64,000 nucleotides of DNA from Malaya genurostris (taxonomy: Eukaryota; Arthropoda; Insecta; Diptera; Culicidae), in contig NC_080572.1 in NCBI RefSeq assembly GCF_030247185.1, forward strand, positions 118,845,928 to 118,909,927, given 5' to 3'. A model generated the notes under the pieces. That model was not told the DNA's origin. It searched no databases and saw nothing but the letters and a program-made list of their open reading frames with translations. The number at the start of each line of letters is the position of its first letter. Positions within the stretch are counted from its first letter, which is position 1. Shown piece by piece: positions 11,601-26,600 of the stretch. Made by a program: the position numbers and the translations under genes.

Positions 11601-14600
11601 TTGATTAGTTTTCCAAAATGATCAAGAAATAATTTGGTTTATCATAGAGAAAACAGTATGTAGAACCAGAGCTACAAATTGTCAGTCATGTCAAATGACC
11701 TCGACAGACTGACTAAAATCATCGTCAACTGTACAAAGTGTCTGTCAAATGAGATACTCGATAGTTCTATGACCAAGTAGAAGTATACTCGGTATACTCA
11801 GTCAAAGACAGACGACTTTTTCGTTTTCTCTCTCTTATTCCCTCCCTGTTGAAGTAAAAAAAATTCTATGAGAGTACTAACATAAACATAAATTGATAAA
11901 GTTCATTGTTCTTTGCAAAAAGTCATCGGACTTCGGAGTTTATTGGTGTAAATGAATTTAATTCAATGTTTATGCTGCTTGATTAATATTTAGTCACATC
12001 GCAATCAAGCAGTGACAGGAGATAATATCAACCGCATCGGCAATCAATGAACGTCCTGGAGAGTGTAATATCAAGACAATTTAGGTTATCTGATGGCAAG
12101 CGTAATTTTAGCTCTTTAAAAAATGGCTACTGATATCGTAATTTACTGAAATCGTACTGCCGATGATGATCAGTGAAATATTTATACAATTTGTTTTTGG
12201 GCAGTAAGTAATAATCTTGTAATCATAAATAAACTGACATTTAAGATTTTTAAAAATAATTATGTATTCCCTAGTTATATGGGTTCTCTATAAAATTGAC
12301 CGGAAAAAGCTTTACAACTCAAAACGTTCATATATTCAAAAATTATTTGGTCATATCACCGAACGTCGCACAGGGGTACATAAGCAATCTAGCCGGCCAA
12401 AAGTCGATTTGGTATAAAATGCCAAATAACCGTCGGATCAATAACACATTTAAGAGAGCACACGAGAAACGAAGCAAGAAAAACTAGAGAATTACGAACA
12501 CACGATTGAAAATTGTACGTTACAGCACAAATCTTTGATCACCACACACGTCTCAAGTATTATGAAAGACGAAAAATTGAGACGTAATAGCTATTTGCCA
12601 TTAGCTAGTAAAGGAACTGGTCTTCACAAGCCAATTGTCGTATGTTCGAGCCCCGACCTGGAAGGATTCTTAGTGACAGTAGAATCGTATTACTAGCCAT
12701 GCAATGATTCTGTACCCTTAGGAGCGGCTGCGAAGTCTGTTGAAACAGAGAGGCCAAATTCCACAAAAGAATGTAATGCCAAGACTTTGCTTTTAGTAAA
12801 GGAACAACTTATGCCTGAATTATAGTGAACGATTAGAAGGATGCGTCCGTTGTTTTCGAGTTTAGGTTAACTGATGTAATTAGGATACAACTTGCGCCAG
12901 ATTTAATTTGAAACAAACTGAAAAATTTTAAAGTGGACGAATCAATCTAATCGAAGCTGCTATAGAATATTTAGAAAAGTATATTTAAATCCTACTTACG
13001 AGTTCGGTTTGAACTTGCAATCCTCATCACTGCCGTCAGCACAATCAACAACATTGTTACAGTACTTCTCCATCGGTAAACACATTCCATCACTGCGACA
13101 CTTGAAGTGTTTGACGCTGCATTGCTTCTGTGATGGACAATTACCTTCGTCTTCACCTTTAGTACAATCCTCATATCCGTCACACACGAAACGCTTGGAA
13201 ATGCAAACGCCGGTATCGCAACGGAACTCATGTAGACCACAGTTTCTCTCCTTCTTTCTGGTAGGAATTGGTTTATGTGTTGTACTGGATATTGTTTGGG
13301 TGGAGTTGCAACCTGCCTCATCGGACCCATCTCCACAGTCATTGACGTCATCGCATTTCCACCAATATGGCACACATTTATCATTGGCACATTTGAACAT
13401 CCAATCATGGCAAGAATCCCCTGGAAGGAAATTGATGCCTGGTTTCCTTGGCACTTCCGTTGATGCACTGCAATTTTTCTCATCACTACCATCCTTGCAA
13501 TCCTTTTCTCCGTCACACTGCCACGTTTTGTAAATGCACCGCATGTCACTTTCACACATGAACATCCACACCTCACATTCCTTTTTGGTACAGTTGAACT
13601 CATCCGATCCATCGTTGCAGTCATGTTCGGTGTCACAACGCCATTGTTTCGGAATACACGTATTCGTCCCGTTGCAACGAAACTCGTCTTGTTTGCATTC
13701 TACAACCGTGGTACTATTTTTGTGACATGTTCTTTCATCCGTTCCATCACGGCAGTCATCTTCGCCATCGCAAAGCCAACTCTTGTTTATACATCGGCCA
13801 TTTCCACAGGTATACTCATCGGACTTACAAGATGCAGGCTGACAATTCTGTTCGTCAGATCCGTCCAAACAATCCCGATCAAAGTCACATACAAAGTATT
13901 TCGGCACGCACTGTTTGTCCGATTTGCACGTGAACATGTACGGTGGACACGGAGGCTTATCTGATGGGCATCCCTCTTCATCCGATCTGTCTCCGCAATC
14001 ATCATCGCCGTCGCACTTGTAAATCAGAGGAACACAAACACTATTTTTACAATCAAAGAATTTAGATCCACATGTGCTTCCAGAACGGGCGCACGTGTTG
14101 TTTGCAAACGGTGTCACTCCACCCGGGCAAAGACATTGACCTTGCGCATTCTTCTCCATTCCATCCGGACAAAGACAGCTGTAACCTTTAGGAGCTCCAA
14201 CACAAATATGGGAGCACTTGTTTCCCTCCGAACAGGCGTTCGTACCTTCCTGAATAGAATGTCCATATACCTTGAGGTCCATTGAATTCATCATCTCCTC
14301 AGCAATAATGTTGATCATGATACCATGGTCTTTATCAGCAGAGTATACCGAATTCATTTTCCAGTCGTCCCAGTACATAAGATCTTTTAAGACGGCCACT
14401 GCAAATGGATGAGCCACACGGGAGTCTTGTTGGAGGATATTAATAAAATTCTTTCCGTTCAGATCACTACTGGCAATGTAATCCTTGCTCGCATCAACCC
14501 AATACAAACGTTCAGCCATATAATCTATGGTAACTCCGTTCGGCCATACAACATCAGGCTTTGTAAATAGCACCTTCACATCACTACCGTCCAAGTTGGC

Positions 14601-17600
14601 TCGTGATACAGATGGTCGTAGGGCATTCCAATCAGTCCAAAATAGAAAACCTTGCAGCGGATGCACAACAATGCCACGAGGTTTGTTCAGATTAGGTGCA
14701 TCAATGATAGTTCTCCTCATACGTCCCAATGGGCCAACACTCGTTTTCACAGCTTCAATTTTCAATCGCATTCCATCTACAAAGTACAACATCTCTGACA
14801 CCCAGTCATAGGACATTCCTTCAACGGAAGATAGACTACTATCTACCAGCAGTTCTGGTGCTTGATCTCCATTCAAGCATTGCCGTCCAATAACATCAGT
14901 CATGATATCTGCCCAAAACACGCAATTGTGCTTCTTATCGAACTCAATCGCAATTACATTCTTCAGCCCCGACACAGGAAGAACCTCTCGCGTTAGATTA
15001 CCCAAATTGATACGAGATATTTTGTCTCTCTGGGCAATAACCAAAAATTCGTTTACCTCTTCCATTGGACACGGAATAAGCTGGGGTGAATATTGAGAAG
15101 AATATCCGTCTACACAAACATCTCCTTCGATTTTACGGTAACCTTTAGTTCGGTTGAAGAACTGGCCAGGTTTACAGCTACTCGGGGCGGCATATGGATC
15201 GTAATTTTCTATTGTTTTGTTCCGTACACACGGACTGTTTTTGTTCCCACTGCGACTGAAACCAAAATCGCACTCAAAGTCCCAACCGTTGCACGAACAA
15301 ACCTGTTGCCTGATAGGTCGTTCGTAATCTATTCCATTGTAACAGTTTGCATGTGGTTTTCTTCGTTGATAAGTGTCCTGTAATCCCAAGATGCATGGTA
15401 CAAAAGAATCACCGGAAGTAGTTCCAGGTGCCCAAAATTTGTAATCATCCTCCGTGCAGTTAGATGTGAAGGCTTTCTTCAGATCTAGCTTGATAATCAA
15501 CCACTTGTGTTCTTCCTGTTCCGATCCAAACAGTGTGAAAATAGTCGTATTGGTATCGGGCTCGGTCATCAGTCCATACACCTTCAAATTGGTTCCGTGG
15601 AAAGGTGTGGACATCCACTTTTCGCCTTCGTCCGTAGAGTACAAAATATTATTCGTTTCACCCTTGGATTTGAAGTATTTCACTGCAACCAAAATTCCAC
15701 CATGATCGCCCATATTGAAGAAATGATAGTCCTTTAAAATTTGCTTCCATGTCAAACCAGCATCTCGCGAAATGTAGACGCCCGGATGGCCTTTAAGTGA
15801 TTTTCCTACTACACCAGATGCCATGATGACACCGGGAGCTGCTTTCGAACTCATTATACCCACCGACCTAGGAAGAATTATAGACACATTACTATAAACA
15901 TGTTTAAACTATATATTTAGGAATTCTTACCGTGTTACCGGGTACAGCGAGCTGAATTTTTGTGATAGATGCAGGCTGCAATCTTTGACACAGTTCTGAA
16001 TGGGCTGACCATCATCGTCAGTTGTGGGGGCCGTAATAGATCGCCACGAAGCACCATGATCAAAAGTGATAAGTGATACCAACGAATCCGGTGAAATTGT
16101 CTCACCCAAGGGTATTCGGTTTATTTTTGATGCAATGTAAATTCCTCTCAACCCTTCCACCTTGTGGAGGTCAGTAAAAGCTCCATCCGACGAATGACTG
16201 AACAAGAATGAATTGTTTTTCAGAATAAAATTTTCAACACCGATCGCATCAAATACTTACACCAACCAGCTAGATCGCCAATTCAGATCGGGAATGTAGG
16301 TAAAGACATTCTCCAGACTGGGTACAAACTTTATATCCGTCATGTCTGCATTCGATTCCGACACGTACAGATGCGAAATCCGTTCCGTGTGCACTACGGA
16401 AATCATTATTCGACGACCATCAACATCCGCTACGTGGTAACCTTTCATGTCCAGTTCGGTTTGGAAGTCCGCTTTAACGAACTTTCCGCGCTTGTAACTA
16501 ATCAGTAGCTGGGTATTGTTGGGAAGTCGCTGCGAAGCGAACATGAAATCTTTCTTAATATGAAAATCTTCCACTTTCTCAATCAGCACGTTGAACACGT
16601 TAGAGTTATTACGCAAATTGGATGCGTTGTAGAAAATAACCGAGGATGTGTCTGAAAATGGGAAGATCAACGTAAACAAACACAATTCGGAATGGGATTA
16701 TCGAATAAACTTACTTGTTGGTTCCTTTCGTTCAACATACAGATGGATTGGAACTCCTTCTCCGGATGACCATATGTAGGATTTTACATAACTTTGAAGA
16801 AGTGAGAAAGATGCTCCAAAATCTGTTGTGTAGTACAACTAAAAGAGGATATGATAAGAAATAGAAAAACGGTTGAGCCGACATCATATACGTTATGAAG
16901 AAATGAAATTGATGGAGGCAAAGAGCCTCAGAGTGGTTGCAGTGGTTGATCAAAATAAATAGTGAATAAAAATTATTTTAGGATTTTGATCTGGTTTCGC
17001 CTAATGGGCCGTTTTCAATAATGACATTAATTTACATACAATACCACAATGAGTTATAAAGGATCTGTTAAATCTAACTTTGATGAGATTTGTCAACAGG
17101 TTATTGTTATGTTTTCTAATTTATAAATACTAAAGCGAAGAATCGAATCCAGCTGCGCATAGTGTATCTTTTTTGAGTCAGTCTCTGCTTTGTGATTATC
17201 AGGATAAATAGTCCTGATAGTAACACATTGCTGCAACTGTTGGGACTCATTTTCATTCTATCGAGTCATTGGAAGAAGAATCAATAATACCCCCGTTGAA
17301 TATTAAGGAAGTGTCAGAGGCACTCCATAACTTTCTGACGAAAATAAATCTAACTTCAATACGACATGCCGTTTAAAATTCTTGCGTTCGAAAAAGTGAC
17401 TTTAATCAGGAATATCTCCTGTGATACCGACTAATACGAATACCGGGAATATCTCCTGTGATAATGACACAATTCTTACTCCATCCAAGTGTTGTAATTG
17501 ATACATATAAATCCATACAGCGGCACTTGGTAACCGAGCGTTAATTACATTGGGAGCCTGTAAAATTCTGTAGAAGTGGAATATTGCGTCATTTGAAAAG

Positions 17601-20600
17601 TGAAGTAGTCACGAATTGTATCGTTTATAGAAACATGTCACCGGCAAAATTCATATTTTTTTCATTTTAACGGGTGGCAACTAAAATTTTGGAATTTCTT
17701 TCTCAAGCTGTCAAAAAAAGTCAAACATACTTGGAGAAGATCTGATTTATTGAAATTAAAGATACATTGTTCATTGTTGAAAAAAATAGTGAACATTTGA
17801 AAACAGTCCGTAATCGGATGTTCGGCGAAGCTTCCGTTTGATGTCGGAACTGGAGCGTTGTACGGCCTTCATGTCAACTTTCCGAATGCATCTCTTAATT
17901 CTACCAATCAACTAATAGCAATTCGTGGCTCTCCAGTTATTTTTGTACACCAAGGAGCTCAAAACAAATGGGATCGAACGGGTATTCAGGAACGATTGTG
18001 TTTTTTAGCGCAACGCGATGACGCTTTATCCGGCCAAAACACGTATTGTCCATCAGCATGATGTTTTTGAAAAAACGGGATCAAAACTTTCTACGAACAT
18101 TCGTTCTGGTACATTGCCAACCCAGATGGCTTGCCAACCCAGATGGCTTGAACCATAGCTTAGAAATGCCTTTCTCGAAAATGACAATGTACAGCATGAC
18201 TTTCTGTTCAAACTTATGTTCAAACTAATATTTTATGTTCGGATGTACAGTGGAACTATCCGTTGAAAGCAAAACTTTTTCCGGAAAAATTTTTAATCAA
18301 CCAGCGGCATTGGGAATTCAGCGTTGAAATCTGTGCGTCAGTATATCCTGGGGCTCGTGTCTTCTGCCGGTACTTTATTACGAGTCTTTTCTATGTTTTG
18401 CAGATGTACTGGTGAGAACAGTTGAACTTTTTTGCAGCATCCCTTTGACTCAGTGAATCCTTGTTGTTGAAGGCACGAGAAAGAGAACGAAGTCCTTTTG
18501 CGTCCATAATTTTGGTTGGTCTTCCACTACCTTCCTTACGAGCAGTTGTTGGGCATCTTAGGATATTGTAAACTGTCGAAGCCGCAACATTTTTGCTTTT
18601 AAAATATTGTACCGTATACTATTTGCCGAGATTTTTGTGCACTTCGTAGAACTGTAGAATGCGCTCGTGAAATACCTCTTGTTTCGACGGCATTTTGAGC
18701 AAAACTGAGCAACAAAACAAAATACTAGCAGAAAGAGGAGAAAGAGAGTTAACACATACACACTCTTAGTTCTTTCTGAGCTTGTTTGTTGTTGAGCATA
18801 CAGGCCTCGAAAAAATTCCAAAATTTTAGTTGCCACCCGTTAGACACCAACATTACAGATCGGCTGAAAAGTTCGTATCTAGAATTAAATCCATACCATT
18901 TTCAGTTAGTACCAAGCTTCAAAAGATACGTGTATAAATTTGACAACTGTCTGATTATTAGTTCGTGAGATATTGCATTTTGAGTGAAGCTACTTTTGTT
19001 ATTGTGAAAAAAATGGAAAAAAGGAATTTCGTGTGTTGATGAAACACTACTTTTTGATGAAAAAAAATGCCGCCGATACCAAAAAATGGCTTGATGAGTG
19101 TTATCCAGACTCTGCACCGGGCGAAGCAACAATTCGTAAGTGGTTTGCAAAATTTCGTACTGGTCATATGAGCACCGAAGACGATGAACGCAGTGGACGT
19201 CCAAAAAGAGGCTGTTACCGATGAAAACGTGAAAAAAAATCCACAAAATGATTTTCAATGACCGTAGAGTGAAGTTGATCGAGATAGCTGACACCCTAAA
19301 GATATCAAAGAAACGTGTTGGACATATTATTCACGAATATTTGGATATGAGAAAGCTTTGTGCAAAATGGGTGCCGCGTGAGCTCACAATCGATCAAAAA
19401 CAACAACGAATTGATGATTCTGAGCAGTGTTTGGAGTTGTTATATCGAAATAAAACCGATTTTTTTGGTCGATATATAACAATGGACGAAACATGGCTCC
19501 ATCACTTCACTCCGGAGTCCAATCGACAGCTGAGTGGACTGCACGCGATGAACCGAACCCAAAGCGTGGAAAGACTCAACAATCGGCCGGTAAGGTTATG
19601 GCGTTTGTATTTTGGGATTCGCATGGTATAATTTTCATCGACTACCTTGAAAAGGGAAAAACCATCAACAGTGACTATTATATAGCGTTATTAGAGCGTT
19701 TGAAGGACGAAATTTTAAAAAAAAACGGCCTCATTTGAAGAAGAATAAAGTTTTGTTTCATCAAGACAATGCACCGTGTCACAAGTCGATGAAAACCATG
19801 CTGAAATTGAACGAATTGGGCTTCGAATTGCTCCCTCATACACCGTATTCTCCAGATTTGGCCCCCAGTGACTTTTTCCTGTTCTCAGACCTCAAGAGAA
19901 TGCTGGCTGGTAAAAAAATTAGAAGCAATGAGGAGATAATCGCTGAAACTGAGGCTTATTTTGAGGCAAAGGACAAATCGTACTACAAAAATGGTATCGA
20001 AAAGTTGGAAGATCGCTATAATCGCTGTATCGCCTCTGATGGCAATTATGTTGAATAATAAGAACAAATTTTGGCAAAAAAATGTGTGTTTCTATTAAAC
20101 GATACGAACTTTTCAGCCGAACTGTTATAATTGACCAACAGAAGTGGCGGAAACTTGGTTGAGTATTTCTTGTTTTGATGCATCAACATTCCACAATATA
20201 GTTCGGATCAGGCATTAATCTTTTTCTTGCAATACAAAACTTTCTTAATGATGAAAATTTAGCATCAGAAGAAGATTACTCGTAACCCTCGTAGGATATT
20301 CCGAATCATTTAAAATAAACTCAAAACTTCAAGATATGAAAATAATGGTTTTTCTCCCAATCTATACAATATTTATATGGAATAAATGTCATGCCATATT
20401 TTTTCAACTGATACACTACATGTTTCGATCACAAATGGTTCTTCCAAAACTCCGAAAAATCAAAAATTCAAAAACAAAATGGGAACGGGTATAGTGTGAT
20501 GGTTAAGTCGATGCCTTTCACGCAGTCCACATGGGTTCGATTTCCAACCCCGCACATAGGGTCAGAGGCGAAAGACCTTAAGGTTAAAACCTCTATAATC

Positions 20601-23600
20601 GAAAACCAAAAAAAAAACAAAATATTGGTTTGATAGTTTCGTTAGCATAATCAAACAATAGAGCTTCGATTATCAATCATTGCCGTCTGCAAAACAACAC
20701 ACGTCAGATGTCATTTGTTAAAACTTAATGACATTCTTTTAATAAGTGCGTTAGTTCTACGAATTCGAATTCTAATTGCTACTTCATTCACCATTTTCGC
20801 CAGACTCAGTCCCATGCGATTATTTTCTGTTTTCTTTAAAACAATTACTTACACAAAAATGGTGCTCAAGAATATAATTGGACACTTTAAAAAATTGTAA
20901 ACTGAACAAAATTGAACATTTTTTTAAGAATTATAAAATACAAAATTAAAAATAAGTTGTATTTACACATTCAAACCCACTTTTCGAGCCCGGTAAAGTA
21001 AAATACCGAGATAGATCGGTAACACTTATTTTTGCAGTGCATCTTTTTGCCGAGATTTGGAAAAATCTTGTGTTGAACTTATCGGTGATTACCAATTATC
21101 ACGAAACCAGCAAATGCGTTTGCCGAAATTTCGAAATATGCGTTAGCTATTGCCGAAATTCGAGTAGACAACTATAATTTACGTTTCACTTTTTCGCTTG
21201 GCGCTACACAGTTATTTTCTGACGAAATATTTCGGAAAAAATTTCCGGTGATCATTAGAAAAAATGGAATTAGTTCGAACGGAAGACGTGAAAATGTACG
21301 ATCTATCCAGTAGATTGAAGTGTCCACCCGTTATCATGTACGTTACGTTCTTTTTAGAATATTAGTAGGATAACGCTATACTACGTTCGAATACTTCGTT
21401 CTAATAAAAAGACTTCACTTCAAAGTGAACAGTGAATTGGAACACACCTGTTATTTTTGGTTCGAGAAAATTTGAGAAAACCCCGGATAGTTTCAATTGG
21501 CGACGAGGAAAATTTTGTTTAAAGTAAATAAAAGTATTGCTGAAGTTGCGCGTTAAATTAAATGGCGTGAGAATAGTGTTTATTACCGTTTTTCTACATT
21601 CATCAGCGATTAAAAACTGTGTTGAAAACAATAAGCAGCGTGAGGTGAAGCAACGCCCGAAGACGCCATCGAGAAAAATTAATAAAACGCCCACAGACGC
21701 CATCATCATTTCGGACACGACAACCATCGTTGGGAGCAAATTGCAACGCGAAGACATCTTTTTTCGGAAAGGCAACGCCGTGTATAAAGGCGGTCTGATG
21801 TTAGACGCCATTGCAAATTGCCGTTGAAACCGCGAGGAATTTAACCCTACACTGAGAAAAGAACCATAGTAACCGCAAACTGTTTTTCATTGTCATTTCT
21901 ACTATACGCTAAAATAGTAGCAAAGAGCATGATATATGACTATTCACCATCTGTATTGTATAAATTACTAGACAACAAAGACTACGACTTGACTAAACTA
22001 TTTGTATTTATGACTTTTCTGGCATGGTCATACTGACAATGGTAGTCATCTCAAATATAAGATCAAATAGTTAAAATCACAATTTCTAGTAAGGTGAAAT
22101 TGGTCTTGAGCCTTGATATATGAGAAGCGAAATAGTTATTGCTACCATGTGAATATGTTCACAGTATAATAATGTTACCATAAATAGATACATGGTTTGA
22201 TAGACGATTATGAAGTTTGAAAACACTATTCATGTAGTCCATATCAACAGAATTTATGTAGTAATCACATTATCGTGTATTTTTTGTTTTTTAACCGACT
22301 ATGTATTTCATTTGTGCTGACTATACAAATTGTCAATAAACGAATGTTCTATGTTATTGTCACATAAAGTTACAATATAACAGAAAATTTCGTTCGTGGG
22401 TAACACATCAGTGATTGACATGAAAAAAATATTTTATATGATGACTTTGTGTAATTTGGTAGGTCTTGCAGGTGAGTAAAATTTGTAGCCTTAATAGTTT
22501 CCGTCATTGAAATTCAATTTTTCAACCATTTTTCCGGCAACGGCTACGTTTTCGAGTGAAATCAACGTCTCGTATACGATTTATTATTCATTATCGGTCG
22601 CTGTAGAAATAACATCCAACATATCGCAGGTGGGTAACGAGGTTTACTACTGGACTTGGCTATTAATTTCTTTCATGCTGCTCATTCCTGCTTCAGGAAA
22701 AAATCCACCGGACATCAGAGCCTTTGATCAACTGCTGCTACCAAACAATGCTCCTCAGTGTCCACGTTGCTATTCAACATTTCACTAGGCATGTCATCAT
22801 TTAATATGATGTGAAAATAAAATAAAATTCCATGAAACTATTTTGTTGTTCTTGTTCTAGAATTCAAATTCATAAAACTTTTTAACATTAGCTCATGTTC
22901 TGCTGATCTTCAGCATTATTGAATCAACCACTGCCTTTAGTTTCGAAATAACTAGAAGTGAAATGTTAAAAATACCATGGCTCTGGTTATAGCGAAAACT
23001 ACAATGTAAATAAAGATTCGGTCATGGTTAGCCTAACCATCCCAATCGTATTAGTTATTCATACAATATACTGTTCAATATTACTATTCTAGAGCCGATA
23101 CCATTTATAGTAAACATGAACTTGACTATTGTTGAAATCATCTGATTTAATAGTCGGCTGAAAACCACTATACTCGCATGGTCAGGTTGGCCCTCTATAT
23201 AGTAACTGTTACCATAATATTTTTCTGAGTGTATGAGGAAAAGTGTCGGCGTCCCTTACGATAAGAGGTTCTACTGTCGGGAGAAAATATTTCAACGAAA
23301 ATGTGTACAAGAGTTCGTGTATACAACACCCAAGAGTGTTGAACAACTTATAAGTTGCAAGAAATAAAAAGAGGTAAATATAAAGTACGACAACTGTCGA
23401 TTTTGAAGCAAAGGTCTATATAACTAGCAACGGGTGAGTCATTTATTTTTACTATTTATAATGAGTGAAGCTGCATTAAACTGATTGTGTTCCCTTATTT
23501 TTTTTGCGTTCTTATTTCATTTTCCTATTTTATTTTATATAAATATTTTTAATATTATTGTATTCTTAATTTAATTTTACCACATTCTGTTTTTGGGTTT

Positions 23601-26600
23601 GTTTATTTTATTTGTACATCGGATTTTTTTCTCTCATTATTTTGGTTGATAGTCTTTTATTCAATATGGCACAATTTAACGGGCATTTGGCTTCAAGTAT
23701 TGAGCCATACCGTAAAGGTACGTCGTTTTCTGACTGGGCTGATCGCCTTGATTTTACTTTTGTTGCCAATGAAGTAACAGAGATACAACGAAAGTCACAT
23801 TTTATGAACTTATGTGGGCCGTACGTATATTCTCAACTAAAATTAGTTTTTCAAAATAGAACTTTGACTACAGTGGGCTACACTGAAATGATTAACAAAC
23901 TAAAACAAAGATTCGGTAAGACTGAACCCGATTTAGTTCAGCGCTATAGATTTAGCCACCGTGTTCAGCAGCCTGATGAGTCGGCAGAAAACTTTGTCTT
24001 GGCAGTAAAACTGCAAGCAGAGGTTTGCGGATTCGGGGCGTTCAAGGATATTGCTATTCAGGACAGAATTTTAGCGGAGCTGAGGGACGAAGCTCTCAAG
24101 CAGAGACTTCTAAATGAAGAAAATCTCACTTTAGAATCAATGGATAAATTTATTACAACTTGGAGTATTGCAAAAAGTAATGCTATAACGTTAAATAACG
24201 AACAGCCAATCTCTTCTGGTTTGCGCATGGAACATTTGGTGAACATTTATAACAAGGCACAAAATCAAAACATTCAACAAGGCACAAAATCAAAACATTC
24301 AAACATTAACAAAATTTAAACATTTTGTTAAAAAACGATTAAGGAAAGATTAGGGTTTCAACCTTATGGTAAAAATATACCAAGCATCCCTAATGATGAA
24401 GTAAACGAAGATGATTCGTTAAAACATTACATTATAACAATCAAATGATTGGTTGAATGATCTGACCGAGGGAGATTTAATATGGTACAAAAACCATAAC
24501 CCAAACTTACCTAACAGATGGATAAAAACTATATTCCTAAAACGATTCTCTATTAATACATTCCAGATAGCAATTGGAAACGTCAAAACAATGCGCACCG
24601 CGCACAGCTTAAAAGTTGGTGCCAGGACGATTTACAGCCGAGGTCAAACGTGTGGGTCATGCCCGGCATTCAAGAAGACGACCCAGGAGACGAGACAACG
24701 CAAGCTGGATACCGCTCTGACGAAGAACCATTCAGGGGATTCCCTGAGATTCAGGCAAAGGTCTGGAACAGAAAACGGAACGCGATCACGGCGAATTTGC
24801 CGGACATGTGGTTACGGCGCTCAAAAAGAATCCGCCGTCGAAAGATTGATCCTGAATATAGTTATTGATAGATATTTGATTCTTTATCTTCTCAATTTAA
24901 AATTATTATAATATTTGTTGAATTTTATATACTTTGTATTGCATAAGTTTTTTTAGTTCATTTAATTGTAACAGAACATTAAAAGGGCGGCGACTGAAGT
25001 GTCCACCCGTTCGAGTACATCATGTACGTTACGTTCTTTTTAGAATATTAGTAGGATAACGCTATACTACGTTTGAATACATCGTTCTAATAAAAAGACT
25101 TCAACTTCAAAGTGAACCGTGAATTGGAAGCAAAGTAAAGTCTTGGCATTACATTCCTTTCGTGGAATTTGGCCTTTCTGTTTCAACAGACTTCGCAGCC
25201 GATTCTTAGTGTACTGAATCATTGCATGGCTAGTACTATGGATCCCACTGAAACTAAGAATCCTTCCAGGTCGGGGCTAGAACATACGACAGCTGGCTTG
25301 TAAGACCAGCGTCCTATGCATTAATCCGCCAACCCGGGACACCGAACCGTGAACCGTGAATTGGAACACGCCTGTTATTTTTGGCTCGAGTAAATTTGAT
25401 AAAACCCCGGATAGTTTCATAGATATGACTACAAATTATTGTTGATTCAACGACATGTCAACCAACATATTCGACAATCGGCGTTTGGTCCGAATGACAT
25501 ATTATGCAATTGTACGTCCTCAAAACATAAGTAATGTAATGTATATTTTTTGTATGTTTTTACGCAAATAAAGTGAAATCTTAATCCCTAATTGAATGTT
25601 TACAATTACGAACAAAAACGAATTCTTTGTTTACTTTCGATTGCTGAAAGTTCAGGCAATTATTTTTTTTTAATTTTTTGGTTTTGACAATATTTTTATT
25701 TTAAACTAGTTATGGATCTATTATTTTTTCTCGTTCCGTCTTCGATTCATCAGTGCATTAGCTGTTGTCTGTTGTTGTCTGTTAATACAACCTTGCGGTT
25801 CAACATAAGTCGCTAAGCAGACGTAAAGTTATTGCTATTTGCAAAACAACATATGCCGCTGATGCTCTGATGAGTCAGTAAAAATTTCAGTCTTGTGAAA
25901 AACAATAGTCAAACATCAGAATACAATTTTACAGATCAAAATCAATAAACTTGCTTTTCTCCTAGAAGTAATCACTCTCGAAATCTTCAGATATGAAATT
26001 AGATTATTTTAAACTAAATAAAATATACAATTAGGGTAACGGAGGTATTTAGGCCCCGGCGCTCACATCGTTATCTAAATGAAGTAGATATTACCTAATA
26101 TGTTGAAAAATGGAATAATCATTACAATTCTGGAACACGATGTACTTCATGTTGATTAAACCCAGGAATATGTACGCCGGACCAAAATACATTAGAGGGG
26201 TCAAAATATTTTCGCTATCCCACCTATAATAAGCGACTTTAAGTTCTTACTATTTTGAATTGAATATTTAGACATATTTCGGAAACGGCTACTTCTGAGA
26301 GAAAGGTTGCTATAAGAAAATTTATTCGGCAGTTTTTCAGTTTCTTGAAAAAGCATCTAGGGTATTTAGAATGTCCCTTCATTTTCCTACAACTTCTTCT
26401 TGGACACCATTTTGGTACATGCAACAATTTTCCAGTTACAAGGGGTTTAAGTAAGTACACGGAAAAGCCAGCAATCGCAAAACAACTAAAATATTAGTTG
26501 TTTTTCTGATTTTGATTGGTTAAAATTTGGTACAACTAATCGACTGTTGTTTTAACTAATCTGTCATTTTTGATTTATCGTGCTGGCAGAAAATACATAT

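Larger units (their letters stand above)
10920..12999 (-). other. SorLA intron, 2.1 kb, with tRNA-derived repeats
   Basis: The intron between the LDLR-A 8 and 9 exons. It holds a tRNA-like sequence near 11212-11285 and a 5'-truncated SINE at 12618-12793. The rest is AT-rich without supported genes. Confidence 0.8.
21316..25419 (+). mobile_element. Ty3/gypsy-type LTR retrotransposon, internally deleted
   Basis: Two LTRs begin TGAAGTGTCCACCCG and end GGATAGTTTCA (21316-21495; 24995-25419, the latter enlarged by a SINE). TTGGCGACGAGGA follows the left LTR as a possible primer site. A purine-rich AAAAGGGCGGCGAC precedes the right one. Gag and an integrase-like C-terminus remain; protease, RT, RNase H and the integrase core are missing. 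Confidence 0.85.

Noticed and set aside
13009..13964. Plus-strand frames opposite the LDLR-A exon
   Set aside because: Antisense shadows of a cysteine-rich coding exon; no domains of their own.
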